From the NCBI GenBank assembly GCA_964468205.1, contig CAYXVG010000026.1, positions 1 through 64,000 of the forward strand: a stretch of DNA of 64,000 nt, given 5' to 3'. Of the stretch, positions 11,759 to 19,902 are shown in pieces. A model generated the notes under the pieces. It had not been told where the DNA came from and did no database searches. It saw nothing but the letters and a program-made list of their open reading frames with translations. The first letter of the stretch is position 1. Each line of letters starts with the position of its first letter. Both the position numbers and the translations under genes were made by a program. The stretch is from CAWELS01 sp964468205. GTDB lineage: Bacteria; Acidobacteriota; Terriglobia; Bryobacterales; Bryobacteraceae.

Positions 11759-13204
11759 ATGATGTTGCTCCGAAGCCGCCGGGCGGATTGGCGCGTGCTA
11801 CTCACCGGTTGTCTGCTCCTCGCTGTCACGGCATGCTCCCAAAACGGACCGGAGCCCCCGGACCGGCCAAATCTACTGTTCATTCTTACGGACGATCAGC
11901 GACACGACGCCCTATCGATTTATGACACGTTTCCATGGCTGGAGACGCCGAACCTGGACGCGCTCGCGGCCGATGGAGTTGTATTCGAGAACGCGTTTGT
12001 CACCACGTCGCTGTGCAGCCCGTCGCGAGGGAGCTTTCTGACGGGTACATACGCAAACCGGCACGGGGTGATCGTCAATGAGTACGTCGACCCGGCGACC
12101 GAGCTTCCAACGTTTCCAGAAGTGTTGCAGCAGAACGGTTACGAAACCGCCTACATCGGCAAGTGGCACATGGCCCCACATGACACCCCTCGGAAGGGAT
12201 TCGATCACTGGGTGAGCTTCCGCGGACAGGGCAAGTATTTCGACTGCCAGTTGAACATAGACGGCGTCTCCGAGATGAGTCAAAAGTACATCACGGACGA
12301 ACTAACCGACCGGACGATCGCGTTCCTCCGGCGCGAGAGGGAGAAGCCCTTCGCGGTCTACCTCAGCCACAAAGCGGTGCACGGGCCGTTCACGCCTGCG
12401 CCACGTCACGCCGAACTCTACTCCGGGGTGGAATTTCGATCGCGGGACAACCCGGACGACAACATGGCCGCCAAGCCGGCGTGGTTGCGCGAGGCGGCGG
12501 CGAAACGCCGCCAAGGCAAGCCTGTCGCGGACTTTGGGAACGAAGAGCGAATGATGAACATGCTGCGGGCCATTTCGGCGGTGGACGAAGGGGTGGGCCG
12601 GATTATCGCGGAACTGCGGGAACAGGAAATCCTCGACGAAACCGCTGTCGTTTTTGCCGGCGACAACGGCTATTTCTACGGAGAGCACGGCGGTCTTGGC
12701 GACAAACGGAAGGCCTACGAGCCGTCGATGCGCATCCCAATCTTGATGCGTTATCCTCCGCTGGCCGAGCCCGGAACGCGGGAAGACGCAATGGTACTGA
12801 ATATCGACGTGGCGCCGACGTTGCTCGAGTTAGCCGGAGCGCGCATTCCCGAGACGATGCAGGGACATAGTTGGGTAGGAGTACTGCGCGGCGAGGACGC
12901 CGGGCGGGACAGCTTCTTCTATGAGTATTACGAGGAGATCCGTTACCGCCCGCGCGGCGGCTACGGCGGGACACCGACAACACTGGCAGTCCGGACGAAG
13001 GATTGGAAGTACATTACATATCCCGAACTCGAAGGTGAAATTGACGAGCTCTATCATCTGTCCGCCGACCCGGAGGAACTGAACAATTTGGCCGTCGACC
13101 CGGCGCACGCAGGGCAGTTGGCGCATATGAAAAAGCTGTTAGCGCAACAGATGGAGGAGATCGGCTACCGCAAACCCGAACCGGTAGAACGGGAATCGGA
13201 TTAA
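11759..13204 (+). CDS. Type I (formylglycine-dependent) sulfatase, lipoprotein
   Basis: The 481-residue protein has a lipobox ending LAVTAC (Cys26), so it is predicted to be lipid-anchored outside the cytoplasm. NLLFILTDDQRHD supplies metal-binding Asp45/Asp46. CSPSRGSFLTG (Cys86 to Arg90) is the sulfatase signature in which Cys86 is converted to C-alpha-formylglycine by an anaerobic or FGE-type maturase. IGKWHM and FAGDNGYFYGEHGG complete the alkaline-phosphatase-superfamily metal site. The family removes sulfate from polysaccharides or glycolipids. A GGGGGAGG Shine-Dalgarno lies before the ATG ATG start. It precedes a convergent sugar-acid catabolic pair; no maturase gene is visible nearby. 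Confidence 0.9.
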   Translation: MMLLRSRRADWRVLLTGCLLLAVTACSQNGPEPPDRPNLLFILTDDQRHDALSIYDTFPWLETPNLDALAADGVVFENAFVTTSLCSPSRGSFLTGTYANRHGVIVNEYVDPATELPTFPEVLQQNGYETAYIGKWHMAPHDTPRKGFDHWVSFRGQGKYFDCQLNIDGVSEMSQKYITDELTDRTIAFLRREREKPFAVYLSHKAVHGPFTPAPRHAELYSGVEFRSRDNPDDNMAAKPAWLREAAAKRRQGKPVADFGNEERMMNMLRAISAVDEGVGRIIAELREQEILDETAVVFAGDNGYFYGEHGGLGDKRKAYEPSMRIPILMRYPPLAEPGTREDAMVLNIDVAPTLLELAGARIPETMQGHSWVGVLRGEDAGRDSFFYEYYEEIRYRPRGGYGGTPTTLAVRTKDWKYITYPELEGEIDELYHLSADPEELNNLAVDPAHAGQLAHMKKLLAQQMEEIGYRKPEPVERESD

Positions 13205-13215
13205 AGCTGCCGGCC

Positions 13216-14067
13216 CTACTCGACGAGTGCCACCGGGTTGGAGAGTGTGCCGATTTCGGGAACCGTGATGGTGCAGACGTCGCCGGGCTGCAGTCTCGCC
13301 TCTTCCGTGACGATGATGCCGGTACCGGTGAGGAGCACGGAGCCCCGGGGTACAGAGTTGGCACGGAGAAGATATCCGATCAACTCCTCGACGGTGCGCC
13401 CGAGGTTGGATGTATTCGTTGATCCCTCAAAAATGGTCTTTCCGTTCCGGGTGATGGTGCAGGTCATGTCGAGGTTGTAGGGATCGGTAAGCTCATCAGG
13501 CGTGACGATGAGCGGTCCGAGGGAGCAGCACTTGTCGTAGACCTTGGACTGTGGCAGGTAGAGCGGGTTTTCGCGCTCGATGTCCCAGGCCGAAACGTCG
13601 TTGCCAAGCGTGTAGCCGACCACGGAGCCGTTCGAGCCGAGAACGACGGCGAGTTCCGGCTCGGGCGCGGTGAACTCCGAGTCCGGGCGCATCCCGATGG
13701 GCTCGCCAGGTCCGACACAGACACGGGCATTGCCCTTGAAGAAGATCTCGGGGCGGGGGGCAGTGTTCACGTGAGCATAAAAGCCCTCGCGTGTACCGTG
13801 TTCGGCGTCACGGAAGGTAGAACTTGCTTTATAGGTGCAGCCGCACGCCCAGACCTCGCGCGGGGTGAGAGGGAGCCCGGGTGGCGCCTCGATAGGGTGG
13901 GCGCTGGCAAGACTGCCCGCGAGTTCGGAAAGCTGTATCTTTTCGACCTCGGAGCGTTCAATGAGATTCATCAAGGAGTAATTCGGAATCGGGCGAACCT
14001 CGTTGAGTTCACTATCGAAGATGGCGGCGGTTACTTTGCCGTCCCACTTGATCTTAGTCAGTTTCAT
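13216..14067 (-). CDS. FAH-family hydrolase/dehydratase, possible 2-keto-3-deoxy-pentonate dehydratase
   Basis: The C-terminal FAH domain has the metal ligands in APEPELAVVLG (Glu136, Glu138) and GNDVSAWDIE (Asp157). The remaining FAH residues are in PQSKVYDKCCSLGP and LLTGTGIIV. The family includes fumarylacetoacetate hydrolases and the 2-dehydro-3-deoxy-D-arabinonate dehydratase (KdaD) of Sulfolobus, about the same length as this 283-residue protein. It sits 86 bp after an aldehyde dehydrogenase resembling alpha-ketoglutarate semialdehyde dehydrogenase, the partner KdaD needs in Weimberg-type pathways; this is the basis for the proposed function. I start at the ATG at 14067 (MKLTKIKWDG). 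The longer frame uses a TTG overlapping the upstream stop and adds residues without similarity. Confidence 0.75.
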   Translation of the reverse strand: MKLTKIKWDGKVTAAIFDSELNEVRPIPNYSLMNLIERSEVEKIQLSELAGSLASAHPIEAPPGLPLTPREVWACGCTYKASSTFRDAEHGTREGFYAHVNTAPRPEIFFKGNARVCVGPGEPIGMRPDSEFTAPEPELAVVLGSNGSVVGYTLGNDVSAWDIERENPLYLPQSKVYDKCCSLGPLIVTPDELTDPYNLDMTCTITRNGKTIFEGSTNTSNLGRTVEELIGYLLRANSVPRGSVLLTGTGIIVTEEARLQPGDVCTITVPEIGTLSNPVALVE

Positions 14068-14153
14068 GTTATTGGTCCCGGTTTCCGCCCCCCAACCGGG
14101 CGCGGGGTTCTGTATCGTCGTGTGCAAAGCGGGCGCCACGGGCGGCGTCCGGC

Positions 14154-15599
14154 TCAATACTTCAAGTAGATAGTTTTGTAGTCGCTATAGAAATCAAGGG
14201 CTGTGAGTCCCTGCTCTTTCGGGCCAAAGCTCGAGTCCTTGGTACCGCCGAATGGAAGTTGATACTCCACGCCGGCGCTCGGAAGATTAATGGTGAGAAG
14301 CCCAGCCTCCATGCCGTAGATGAAATCGAAGGTGCGGCCGAGGTTCGTCGTCTGGACCGAAGCCGAGAGCCCGAACGGGACGTCGTTGGCGATCCGCATG
14401 GCGTCGCTGAAGTCTTTCGCTTTCATGACAGCGAGCACGGGGCCGAAGATCTCCTCCTGGGCGATGGTCATGTCCGGGGTCACATCGCGGAAGATGGTAG
14501 GCTCCACGAAGTAGCCCTTGTCATAATCGCCGCCGGTGAGCCGGTTACCGCCCACGACGGGTTCGCCGGCCTCTTTCTTGCCGATCTCGATGTAGCGGAG
14601 GTCGGTTTCAAGCTGGCTTTCGTCGATCGCGGGACCGATGTGGACACCGGCTTCGAGACCGTTGCCGACCTTCAGTTTCTTCGTGGCTCCGGCCAGGGCT
14701 TCGATGAAGTTCTCGTAGATCGGCTCCTCTACAATGCAACGGCTGGTAGCAGTGCATTTCTGTCCGGTAGAGAAGAACGCCGCATTCACGACATTGGCGA
14801 CGGCTTCCTCTAAATTGCAGTCGGCGAGGACGATGGTGGGGTTCTTACCACCCATTTCGAGTTGGATCTTGAGGCGACGCTTGGAGGCGCGCTCGTGTAG
14901 CAGGTTGCCGATTTCACACGATCCGGTAAAGGAGATGGCTTTGAGCGGCTTGGCATCCACCAACGCGTTGCCGATGGTGCCGCCGGAGCCGGCGACGTAG
15001 TTGACGACACCCTTGGGAATGCCCGCTTCGTGGCAGGCTTCCGCAATCCGCCAGGAGCAGAGCGGTGCGGCGGAAGCCGGCTTCATGATTACCGTGTTCC
15101 CGCAGATGAGGGCGGGCGCTAGCTTCCAGGCGGGGATAGCGCTGGGGAAATTCCAGGGCGTGACCAACCCCACTACGCCAAGCGGCTTCCGGATGGCGAA
15201 CATATGCACCCGCGGCCTCTCGGAGGGGACCTGAAACCCGGGGAGGCGCGAGCCCTCGCTGCCGTAGAAACGGAAGATGTTGATGGACCGCATGGTCTCG
15301 CCCTTGGCCTCGGGCAGGGTTTTCCCTTCCTCGCGGGTCATCTCCCCGGCAAGTTGGTCGAGCCGGGACTCGAGGATATCCGCGACCTTGAAGAGATACT
15401 TGCCGCGGGCCGGGGGATTCATAGAGCCCCACTCGCCGAAAGCCTCCTGAGCCGCCGCGGCGGCTCGGTTGACATGGTCCTCGGTTCCTTTCACGAATAG
15501 GCCGACGAGTTCACTCGTATCGGCCGGGTTTCGGTTCTCGAAGGTGTCGCCCTCGATCCATTCGCCGTTGATGTAGTTGGGAAAAGTCTTCGTACTCAT
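14154..15599 (-). CDS. NAD(P)-dependent aldehyde dehydrogenase, alpha-ketoglutarate-semialdehyde type
   Basis: The full-length ALDH has 481 residues. TPWNFP contains Asn150, LEMGGKNP contains the general base Glu248 and STGQKCTATSR contains the nucleophile Cys282; the cofactor loop is FTGSCEIG (224-231). The FFSTGQKCTATSRCIV sequence and overall pattern resemble the 2,5-dioxovalerate dehydrogenases that end glucarate, galactarate and pentose (Weimberg) oxidation, giving 2-oxoglutarate for the TCA cycle. It is upstream of and co-directional with the FAH-family gene, supporting a two-step dehydratase/dehydrogenase pair. Specificity is inference; the ALDH assignment is firm. Confidence 0.88.
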   Translation of the reverse strand: MSTKTFPNYINGEWIEGDTFENRNPADTSELVGLFVKGTEDHVNRAAAAAQEAFGEWGSMNPPARGKYLFKVADILESRLDQLAGEMTREEGKTLPEAKGETMRSINIFRFYGSEGSRLPGFQVPSERPRVHMFAIRKPLGVVGLVTPWNFPSAIPAWKLAPALICGNTVIMKPASAAPLCSWRIAEACHEAGIPKGVVNYVAGSGGTIGNALVDAKPLKAISFTGSCEIGNLLHERASKRRLKIQLEMGGKNPTIVLADCNLEEAVANVVNAAFFSTGQKCTATSRCIVEEPIYENFIEALAGATKKLKVGNGLEAGVHIGPAIDESQLETDLRYIEIGKKEAGEPVVGGNRLTGGDYDKGYFVEPTIFRDVTPDMTIAQEEIFGPVLAVMKAKDFSDAMRIANDVPFGLSASVQTTNLGRTFDFIYGMEAGLLTINLPSAGVEYQLPFGGTKDSSFGPKEQGLTALDFYSDYKTIYLKY

Positions 15600-15633
15600 A
15601 TCTTCAGCCGTCAGGGAGCGCGTGAACGCCCGA

Positions 15634-16200
15634 CTAGAACTCTACTTTCGGCGCCTCGCGCGCGGCCGGAGCGGTCTGGAAATAGGCGTCATTCCGCGTG
15701 AAGCCGAACAGCGAGGCCACTATATTGTTCGGGAACAGCGCAATGTCCGTGTTGTAGCGCTGCACCGCTTCATTGTACTTCCGTCTCTCGACGGCGATCC
15801 GATTTTCCGTTCCGGCGAGTTCGTCCTGCAAACGAAGAAAGTTCTCGCTGGAGCGGAGTTGCGGGTAGTTTTCCACCACCACGAACAGCCGGCCCAGGGC
15901 GGAGTCCAGAGACGCATTCGCCTCGATACGCTCCTGGGGCGACCGCGCACCCATCATTGCGGCGCGGGCCTGGGTAACGGAGTCTATCACCGATTGCTCC
16001 TGCTTGGCAAACCCTTTAACCGTGGAGACGAGATTCGGAATCAGGTCGACCCGGCGCTGGAGCACAACATCGACCTGAGCCCAGGCTGCCGTTATGGCCT
16101 CCTGCTGGACAACCAGTTGGTTGCGGATGCCGATGAGTTGGCCGCCGATGACGAGAGCGATTACGAGCAGGGCGGCGATGATGATAGCGGCGATCTTCAT
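15634..16200 (-). CDS. LemA family membrane-anchored protein
   Basis: The 188-residue protein has one N-terminal membrane helix (residues 3-24) and the LemA core: RNQLVVQQEAITAAWAQVDV, then LQRRVDLIPNLVSTVKGF and a long helical bundle ending with the short GFTRNDAYFQ segment. LemA proteins are small four-helix bundles exposed on the periplasmic side whose role is not settled. They are often encoded beside TPM-domain proteins, and here a TPM gene is two genes upstream. A GGAGG lies 7 bp before the ATG. Confidence 0.9.
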   Translation of the reverse strand: MKIAAIIIAALLVIALVIGGQLIGIRNQLVVQQEAITAAWAQVDVVLQRRVDLIPNLVSTVKGFAKQEQSVIDSVTQARAAMMGARSPQERIEANASLDSALGRLFVVVENYPQLRSSENFLRLQDELAGTENRIAVERRKYNEAVQRYNTDIALFPNNIVASLFGFTRNDAYFQTAPAAREAPKVEF

Positions 16201-16287
16201 GAAAGGTCCTCCGTAAATAAGTTAGCTGAAAGTTGCGAAGCAGTTTCGGCCCGCGGGCCGGGTGACCCTCGGAAGCCGCCACTCAGC

Positions 16288-16998
16288 TTACTTCTCGAGC
16301 GAGTCCACATGGGCCACGACCGCCGCGATTTCCTTCAAGTATTGCTCGTAGATCCACACCGGAGCCAGTTCTTTCGGTTTGATCTTTTCATCCCGCAGAT
16401 CGAGTAGAGATTCGAAGGGTGCGGTCTCGACGCCGAACCGCTCACCGGCGAGTCGAATGATCTCGCGCTTCTCAAACGGCGTGTCCACGCCGTGGAGCAG
16501 CAGGGCGTGGCGGGTAAGGACGCAGAATGTAGACACGGAGTCGGCGAGCAGACGCAGCAACAGCGATTTGTCGTGCATGACGCCGGCGCCCTTTTGCCGC
16601 AGCCGCAGGATCTTGGCTCGGAGTTGGTACTCAACTTGCGCCCGGTAGAATGAATCGTCGATCACGAGGTCTTCCACAACGTCGGCGCCATGGAGAATCC
16701 GGTGGCGCTCCTTAATATCGTGGAACTCGATCGGGAAGCAGTCGGTCGAGGTGCGAACCTCCTCCTCGCTCATGAGCAACGGCGCCGGGTTGTCCTTGTC
16801 ACGCCACCAGCGGAAGATGGGCTCGGCGGCGGCGAGTTCGGCCGGCGTCACTTTCCGAAGCACACAGAAGACATTGATGTCGGAGAACTTGCCCGAGTAG
16901 TCGCCGACGGCGGCCGAGCCGTACAGGACCACCGACACCAATTGGTCGCCATAAGCTTTCTGGAGCTTCTCGATTAGTTGGTTGAGCAGTTTTTCCAT
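16288..16998 (-). CDS. Nucleotidyltransferase-domain protein
   Basis: The N terminus carries VLYGSAAVGDYSGKFSDINVF, the hG-[GS]-x-D-x-[D/N] pattern of the pol-beta nucleotidyltransferase superfamily. The second acidic residue is replaced by Asn (SDIN), and a further acidic residue lies in PIEFHDI. The remaining ~150 residues are helical, as in the kanamycin-nucleotidyltransferase-like and MNT/HEPN families. The protein is 236 residues and cytoplasmic. It lies between a TPM-domain gene and lemA on the same strand. The target of nucleotidyl transfer is unknown, and the Asn substitution could mean altered metal binding. Confidence 0.7.
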   Translation of the reverse strand: MEKLLNQLIEKLQKAYGDQLVSVVLYGSAAVGDYSGKFSDINVFCVLRKVTPAELAAAEPIFRWWRDKDNPAPLLMSEEEVRTSTDCFPIEFHDIKERHRILHGADVVEDLVIDDSFYRAQVEYQLRAKILRLRQKGAGVMHDKSLLLRLLADSVSTFCVLTRHALLLHGVDTPFEKREIIRLAGERFGVETAPFESLLDLRDEKIKPKELAPVWIYEQYLKEIAAVVAHVDSLEK

Positions 16999-17018
16999 GG
17001 TTATCCCAGTCGCGGAGC

Positions 17019-17810
17019 CTACCAGCTTCCGGACGCTCCTCCGCCGCCGGAATCGCCGCCGCCGAATCCACCGAAGGAGTCAAACGAGTCATATCCGCCG
17101 AAGCCTCCCGAGGAACGCCCGCTGAAGCCACGTCCCATCAGGCTCCCCAACATCATTCCGGTGAGGAGCCCGCCCATTCCGCCGCGTCTTCCCCGGCGGC
17201 CGCCGCTCATGAGGAAGAATAGCAGGAGGAGGAAGAGGAGGGAGCCGAAGGGGAAGCCTCCGGAGCCCTGTGGAGGCCGGCTAGACCGCGGCGGCTGTTG
17301 TTGGATGACGACTCCCTTTTCCTCCGCGATGCGGCCGCTGAGAGTCTGTGCCGCCACGGCCAGGGCTTCGCCGTACTGACCAGCGCGAAGAGCGGGGCGC
17401 ATCTCGCGAAGCAGGCTGCCGGCATAGCCATCGGGGATGATCCCTTCAAGTCCGTAGCCGACTTCCAAGCGGCTCTTCCGATCGTTTATCACGAGAAGAA
17501 AGAGCACGCCCTCATCGGTACTGGACTGGCCTACGCCCCACTGGCGGTACAACAGATTGGCGACATCCTCAATCGGTTCGCCGTGGAGGGTGTCGAGCGT
17601 GACCAGCGCGATCTCAACGCCGGTGGAGGCTTCCACATCCGCGCAGTACCGGTTCAGGCCGGTGCGGATGCGCTGGTCGATAACTCCTGCAAAATCATTT
17701 ACATATCCTTGCGGCTTCAGGGTGGAGAAATCGTATGCGAAGCTGCAGGCCGCCGCCAGGAGTAGTACGGTGATGAGTCGCGAAGAGCGGCGCATGGAGT
17801 ACAACCTCAA
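17019..17810 (-). CDS. TPM-domain (YgcG-like) secreted protein with glycine-rich tail
   Basis: A signal peptide precedes a cleavage region near CSFAYDF. The TPM domain follows (VNDFAGVIDQRIRTGLNRYC, VEIALVTLDT, GVLFLLVINDRKSRLEVGYGLEGIIPDG). After a hydrophobic segment at about residues 188-200 the chain ends in a Gly/Ser/Phe-rich tail with repeated GGYDSFDSFGG-like stretches. TPM proteins such as YgcG, Psb32 and Rv2345-like proteins act in the periplasm or at the membrane, some as phosphatases or in membrane-protein maintenance. It is usually adjacent to lemA, as here. The second ATG (17795) is an equally good start. Confidence 0.8.
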   Translation of the reverse strand: MRLYSMRRSSRLITVLLLAAACSFAYDFSTLKPQGYVNDFAGVIDQRIRTGLNRYCADVEASTGVEIALVTLDTLHGEPIEDVANLLYRQWGVGQSSTDEGVLFLLVINDRKSRLEVGYGLEGIIPDGYAGSLLREMRPALRAGQYGEALAVAAQTLSGRIAEEKGVVIQQQPPRSSRPPQGSGGFPFGSLLFLLLLFFLMSGGRRGRRGGMGGLLTGMMLGSLMGRGFSGRSSGGFGGYDSFDSFGGFGGGDSGGGGASGSW

Positions 17811-17915
17811 TATTACTACGGGGTGGGTTTGGGAGGCTGGCGCGCGGGAAAGGTGTTCGCGGGGGAGGCTATCAAAGCCGCAGAGGCGCGATGATACCGG
17901 TGCTTCGCTGTTGGG

Positions 17916-17959
17916 GCCGGCATGAATGCCGACCCGGGGAAGTTTGAAAGCTTGCCCAC
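17916..17959. repeat. Tandem double-hairpin intergenic repeat, copy B
   Basis: GCCGGCAT-GA-ATGCCGAC (17916-17933) is followed by a second, imperfect hairpin around loop TTTGAAAG (GGGGAAG / CTTGCCC) and ends CCCAC. Length, order and the TGAA core of the second loop match copy A at 7740-7783, so the two look like members of one dispersed family. It lies upstream of the TPM gene and downstream of the 49-residue gene. Confidence 0.5.
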
Positions 17960-17990
17960 CGGCGACGGTTAAGTGTGCTTCAGCCGGGAG

Positions 17991-18140
17991 TTATCCTTCG
18001 AGCAGCAGCAGTCCGACCCACAGGCCTCCAAAGATCAAGATCGAAAGCAGGGTCATCAGGGAGTACTTGACGATTCTTTCCTTCCGGGTGACTTCAACGG
18101 CATCGTCAAGCCTCATTTTGTCTTCAAGGCTGTCAAACAT
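17991..18140 (-). CDS. Small single-pass membrane protein, 49 residues
   Basis: An ATG at 18140 is preceded by a near-perfect Shine-Dalgarno (GAAGGAGG, 7 bp upstream). It opens a 49-codon frame ending TAA at 17991. The protein starts MFDSLEDKMRLDD, continues with a charged region (EVTRKERIVKYS) and ends in one transmembrane helix (LMTLLSILIFGGLWVGLLLLEG). It has the look of a small inner-membrane protein with its N terminus in the cytoplasm. I do not recognise a family. It follows another small gene with an equally strong ribosome-binding site, and the two may be one transcript. Confidence 0.65.
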   Translation of the reverse strand: MFDSLEDKMRLDDAVEVTRKERIVKYSLMTLLSILIFGGLWVGLLLLEG

Positions 18141-18185
18141 AGCCGGCCTCCTTCACTGACAATGGCGCTGGCGGAGGGCTATTGG

Positions 18186-18356
18186 TTATGCCGGGAGAGC
18201 GGTATTTCGGCTCCGGAGGCGGCGCCCCTCCCGAATGTTCCTGTGGGAAGAGTCCCACTCTTCGTACTCTTCGTATTCTTCTTGGGCCAGCACAACGGTG
18301 GCGACAAAAGCGACCGCCAGAACCAGCGGGACAAGTCGTCGAACGGCGCCTGGCAT
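18186..18356 (-). CDS. Small secreted acidic peptide, 56 residues
   Basis: An ATG at 18356 lies 9 bp after TAGGAGGT, an excellent ribosome-binding site, and opens a 56-codon frame. The N terminus is a signal peptide (MPGAVRRLVPLVLAVAF..., predicted cut after VLA), followed by an acidic aromatic stretch QEEYEEYEEWDSS and a basic tail RNIREGRRLRSRNTALPA. The mature part would be only about 32 residues. No family is recognised. It lies 45 bp upstream of the 49-residue membrane-protein gene on the same strand, so joint expression is likely. Confidence 0.6.
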   Translation of the reverse strand: MPGAVRRLVPLVLAVAFVATVVLAQEEYEEYEEWDSSHRNIREGRRLRSRNTALPA

Positions 18357-18531
18357 CTCGGATTACCTCCTACACGGATGCTGATAACGGCCAGCAAACC
18401 GTCTATCATCTTCACGTTGAACCAAATAGTCTGGAAGAGTAATCCCCTGGTTCTACTCATTTTCAGAGGTTTCGCGCCCTACCCGGCCGCGAGCCGGCGG
18501 GAGCGGGAGAAACCGCCTCCCCGGTGAAGTG

Positions 18532-19818
18532 TCAGCACTTGAGCAGAGAGGGGGGGATGGAGAGACCGTTGAGGTCTCCGAGGATCGTGAGCGCGAGTTG
18601 ATCGCTCTGGAAACTGTCACGAGCGATTTGCTGAATATCGTCTGGAGTGACGGCCTCGATCGATTCGAGAATCTCATCAAGCTCGAAAAACCGGCCGAAA
18701 TAGAGATGCTGGCGAGCGAGGTTCGCCATCCGGGAACTCGTGGATTCAAGACTCAGCATCAGCGAGCCCTTGAGCTGGTCTTTGGCGCGGCGCAGTTCTT
18801 CATCGGTGACGGGAGTCTTCTTCAGCCGGCGGAACTCCTTGACGGTAAGCTGCAGCACCTCTTCGGTCTTAGCGAGCGAAGTTGCCGCGCCCACGAGCAG
18901 GGCGCCGCTGTCCTGATAGAGACTGAGATCCGAATAGACCGAGTACGCCAGACCGCGCTTCTCGCGGATGTTCTGAAACAGCCGGGAACTCATCCCTCCA
19001 CCGAGAATCGTATTCATGAGATAGGTGGCGTAGCGCCGCTCGTCGCTGACCGAGTGCGCCGGCGCGCCGAGGCAGACCTGGACCTGCTCGAGCGTCTTCT
19101 TCTGCTTTAACTGGACGTGTGGCTGCGCGTCGGGCCGGACCGGAGCGGGCAGCGCCGGCCCCGCCGGGGCGTCACCGAACTCGGCGCTCACCAGATCAAC
19201 CAGTTGGGCGTGCTGGAAGTGGCCCGCCGCCGTGATCACCAGGTTCGAAGGCGCGTAAACCGGGCGAAAGTAGTCCTGGAGCGTATTGGATCGAAAGGAG
19301 CGGACGGTCTCGGGGGTGCCGAGGATCGGCCGGCCGAGAGAGTGATCTCGCCAGTAGGAGCGGCAGAAGAGGTCGTGGACGACGTATTCCGGGCTATCGG
19401 ACTCCATCTTGATCTCCTCGAGGATGACCCCCTGTTCCTTAACGATGTCAGCGGGCCGGAAGAGCGGATGGAGGACGAGATCGGCAAGGATATCGAACGC
19501 CAAGGGGAGGTGCTCGTCCAGGACTTTGGTGTTGAAGCAGACGTGCTCCTTGGCTGTGTACGCATCAAGGTTGCCGCCGAGAGAATCGACCGTGCGGGCA
19601 ATCTGCTCGGCCGAGTAGCCGGCCGTCCCCTGGAAGACCATGTGCTCAATGAAATGGGAAATGCCGTTTTGTTCCGGAGACTCGCGGCGGGAGCCGGAGT
19701 TGACCCAAACGCCGACGGCAGCCGAGCGCACATGGGGCATCGTCTCGGAAATAACGTGTAGTCCGTTGGGAAGTGTTGTGGCTTGTATTTCGCGCCTTTT
19801 CATCGAGGAGGCGGTCAT
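18532..19818 (-). CDS. M16-family zinc metallopeptidase (processing-peptidase-like)
   Basis: The 428-residue protein has the inverted zinc motif HFIEH (His55, Glu58, His59) and a distal Glu in the YTAKEHVCFNTKVLDEHLPLA-type region, as in bacterial PqqL/insulinase-class and mitochondrial-processing-peptidase-like enzymes. GLAYSVYSDLSLYQDSG is the C-terminal R/Y substrate-binding region of the second half. Single-chain proteins of this size usually act as homodimers and lack a signal peptide, as here, so a cytoplasmic location is expected. Start may be the first ATG (19818) or the one at 19803; neither has a strong ribosome-binding site. Confidence 0.9.
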   Translation of the reverse strand: MTASSMKRREIQATTLPNGLHVISETMPHVRSAAVGVWVNSGSRRESPEQNGISHFIEHMVFQGTAGYSAEQIARTVDSLGGNLDAYTAKEHVCFNTKVLDEHLPLAFDILADLVLHPLFRPADIVKEQGVILEEIKMESDSPEYVVHDLFCRSYWRDHSLGRPILGTPETVRSFRSNTLQDYFRPVYAPSNLVITAAGHFQHAQLVDLVSAEFGDAPAGPALPAPVRPDAQPHVQLKQKKTLEQVQVCLGAPAHSVSDERRYATYLMNTILGGGMSSRLFQNIREKRGLAYSVYSDLSLYQDSGALLVGAATSLAKTEEVLQLTVKEFRRLKKTPVTDEELRRAKDQLKGSLMLSLESTSSRMANLARQHLYFGRFFELDEILESIEAVTPDDIQQIARDSFQSDQLALTILGDLNGLSIPPSLLKC

Positions 19819-19902
19819 AAGGGAAGACCGTCTTCAGTGTAGCAGGACGCGCCCGGCGACTTTGTGATTGCAAACGGGGCGCGAAAGTCATAGAATCCAA
19901 CC

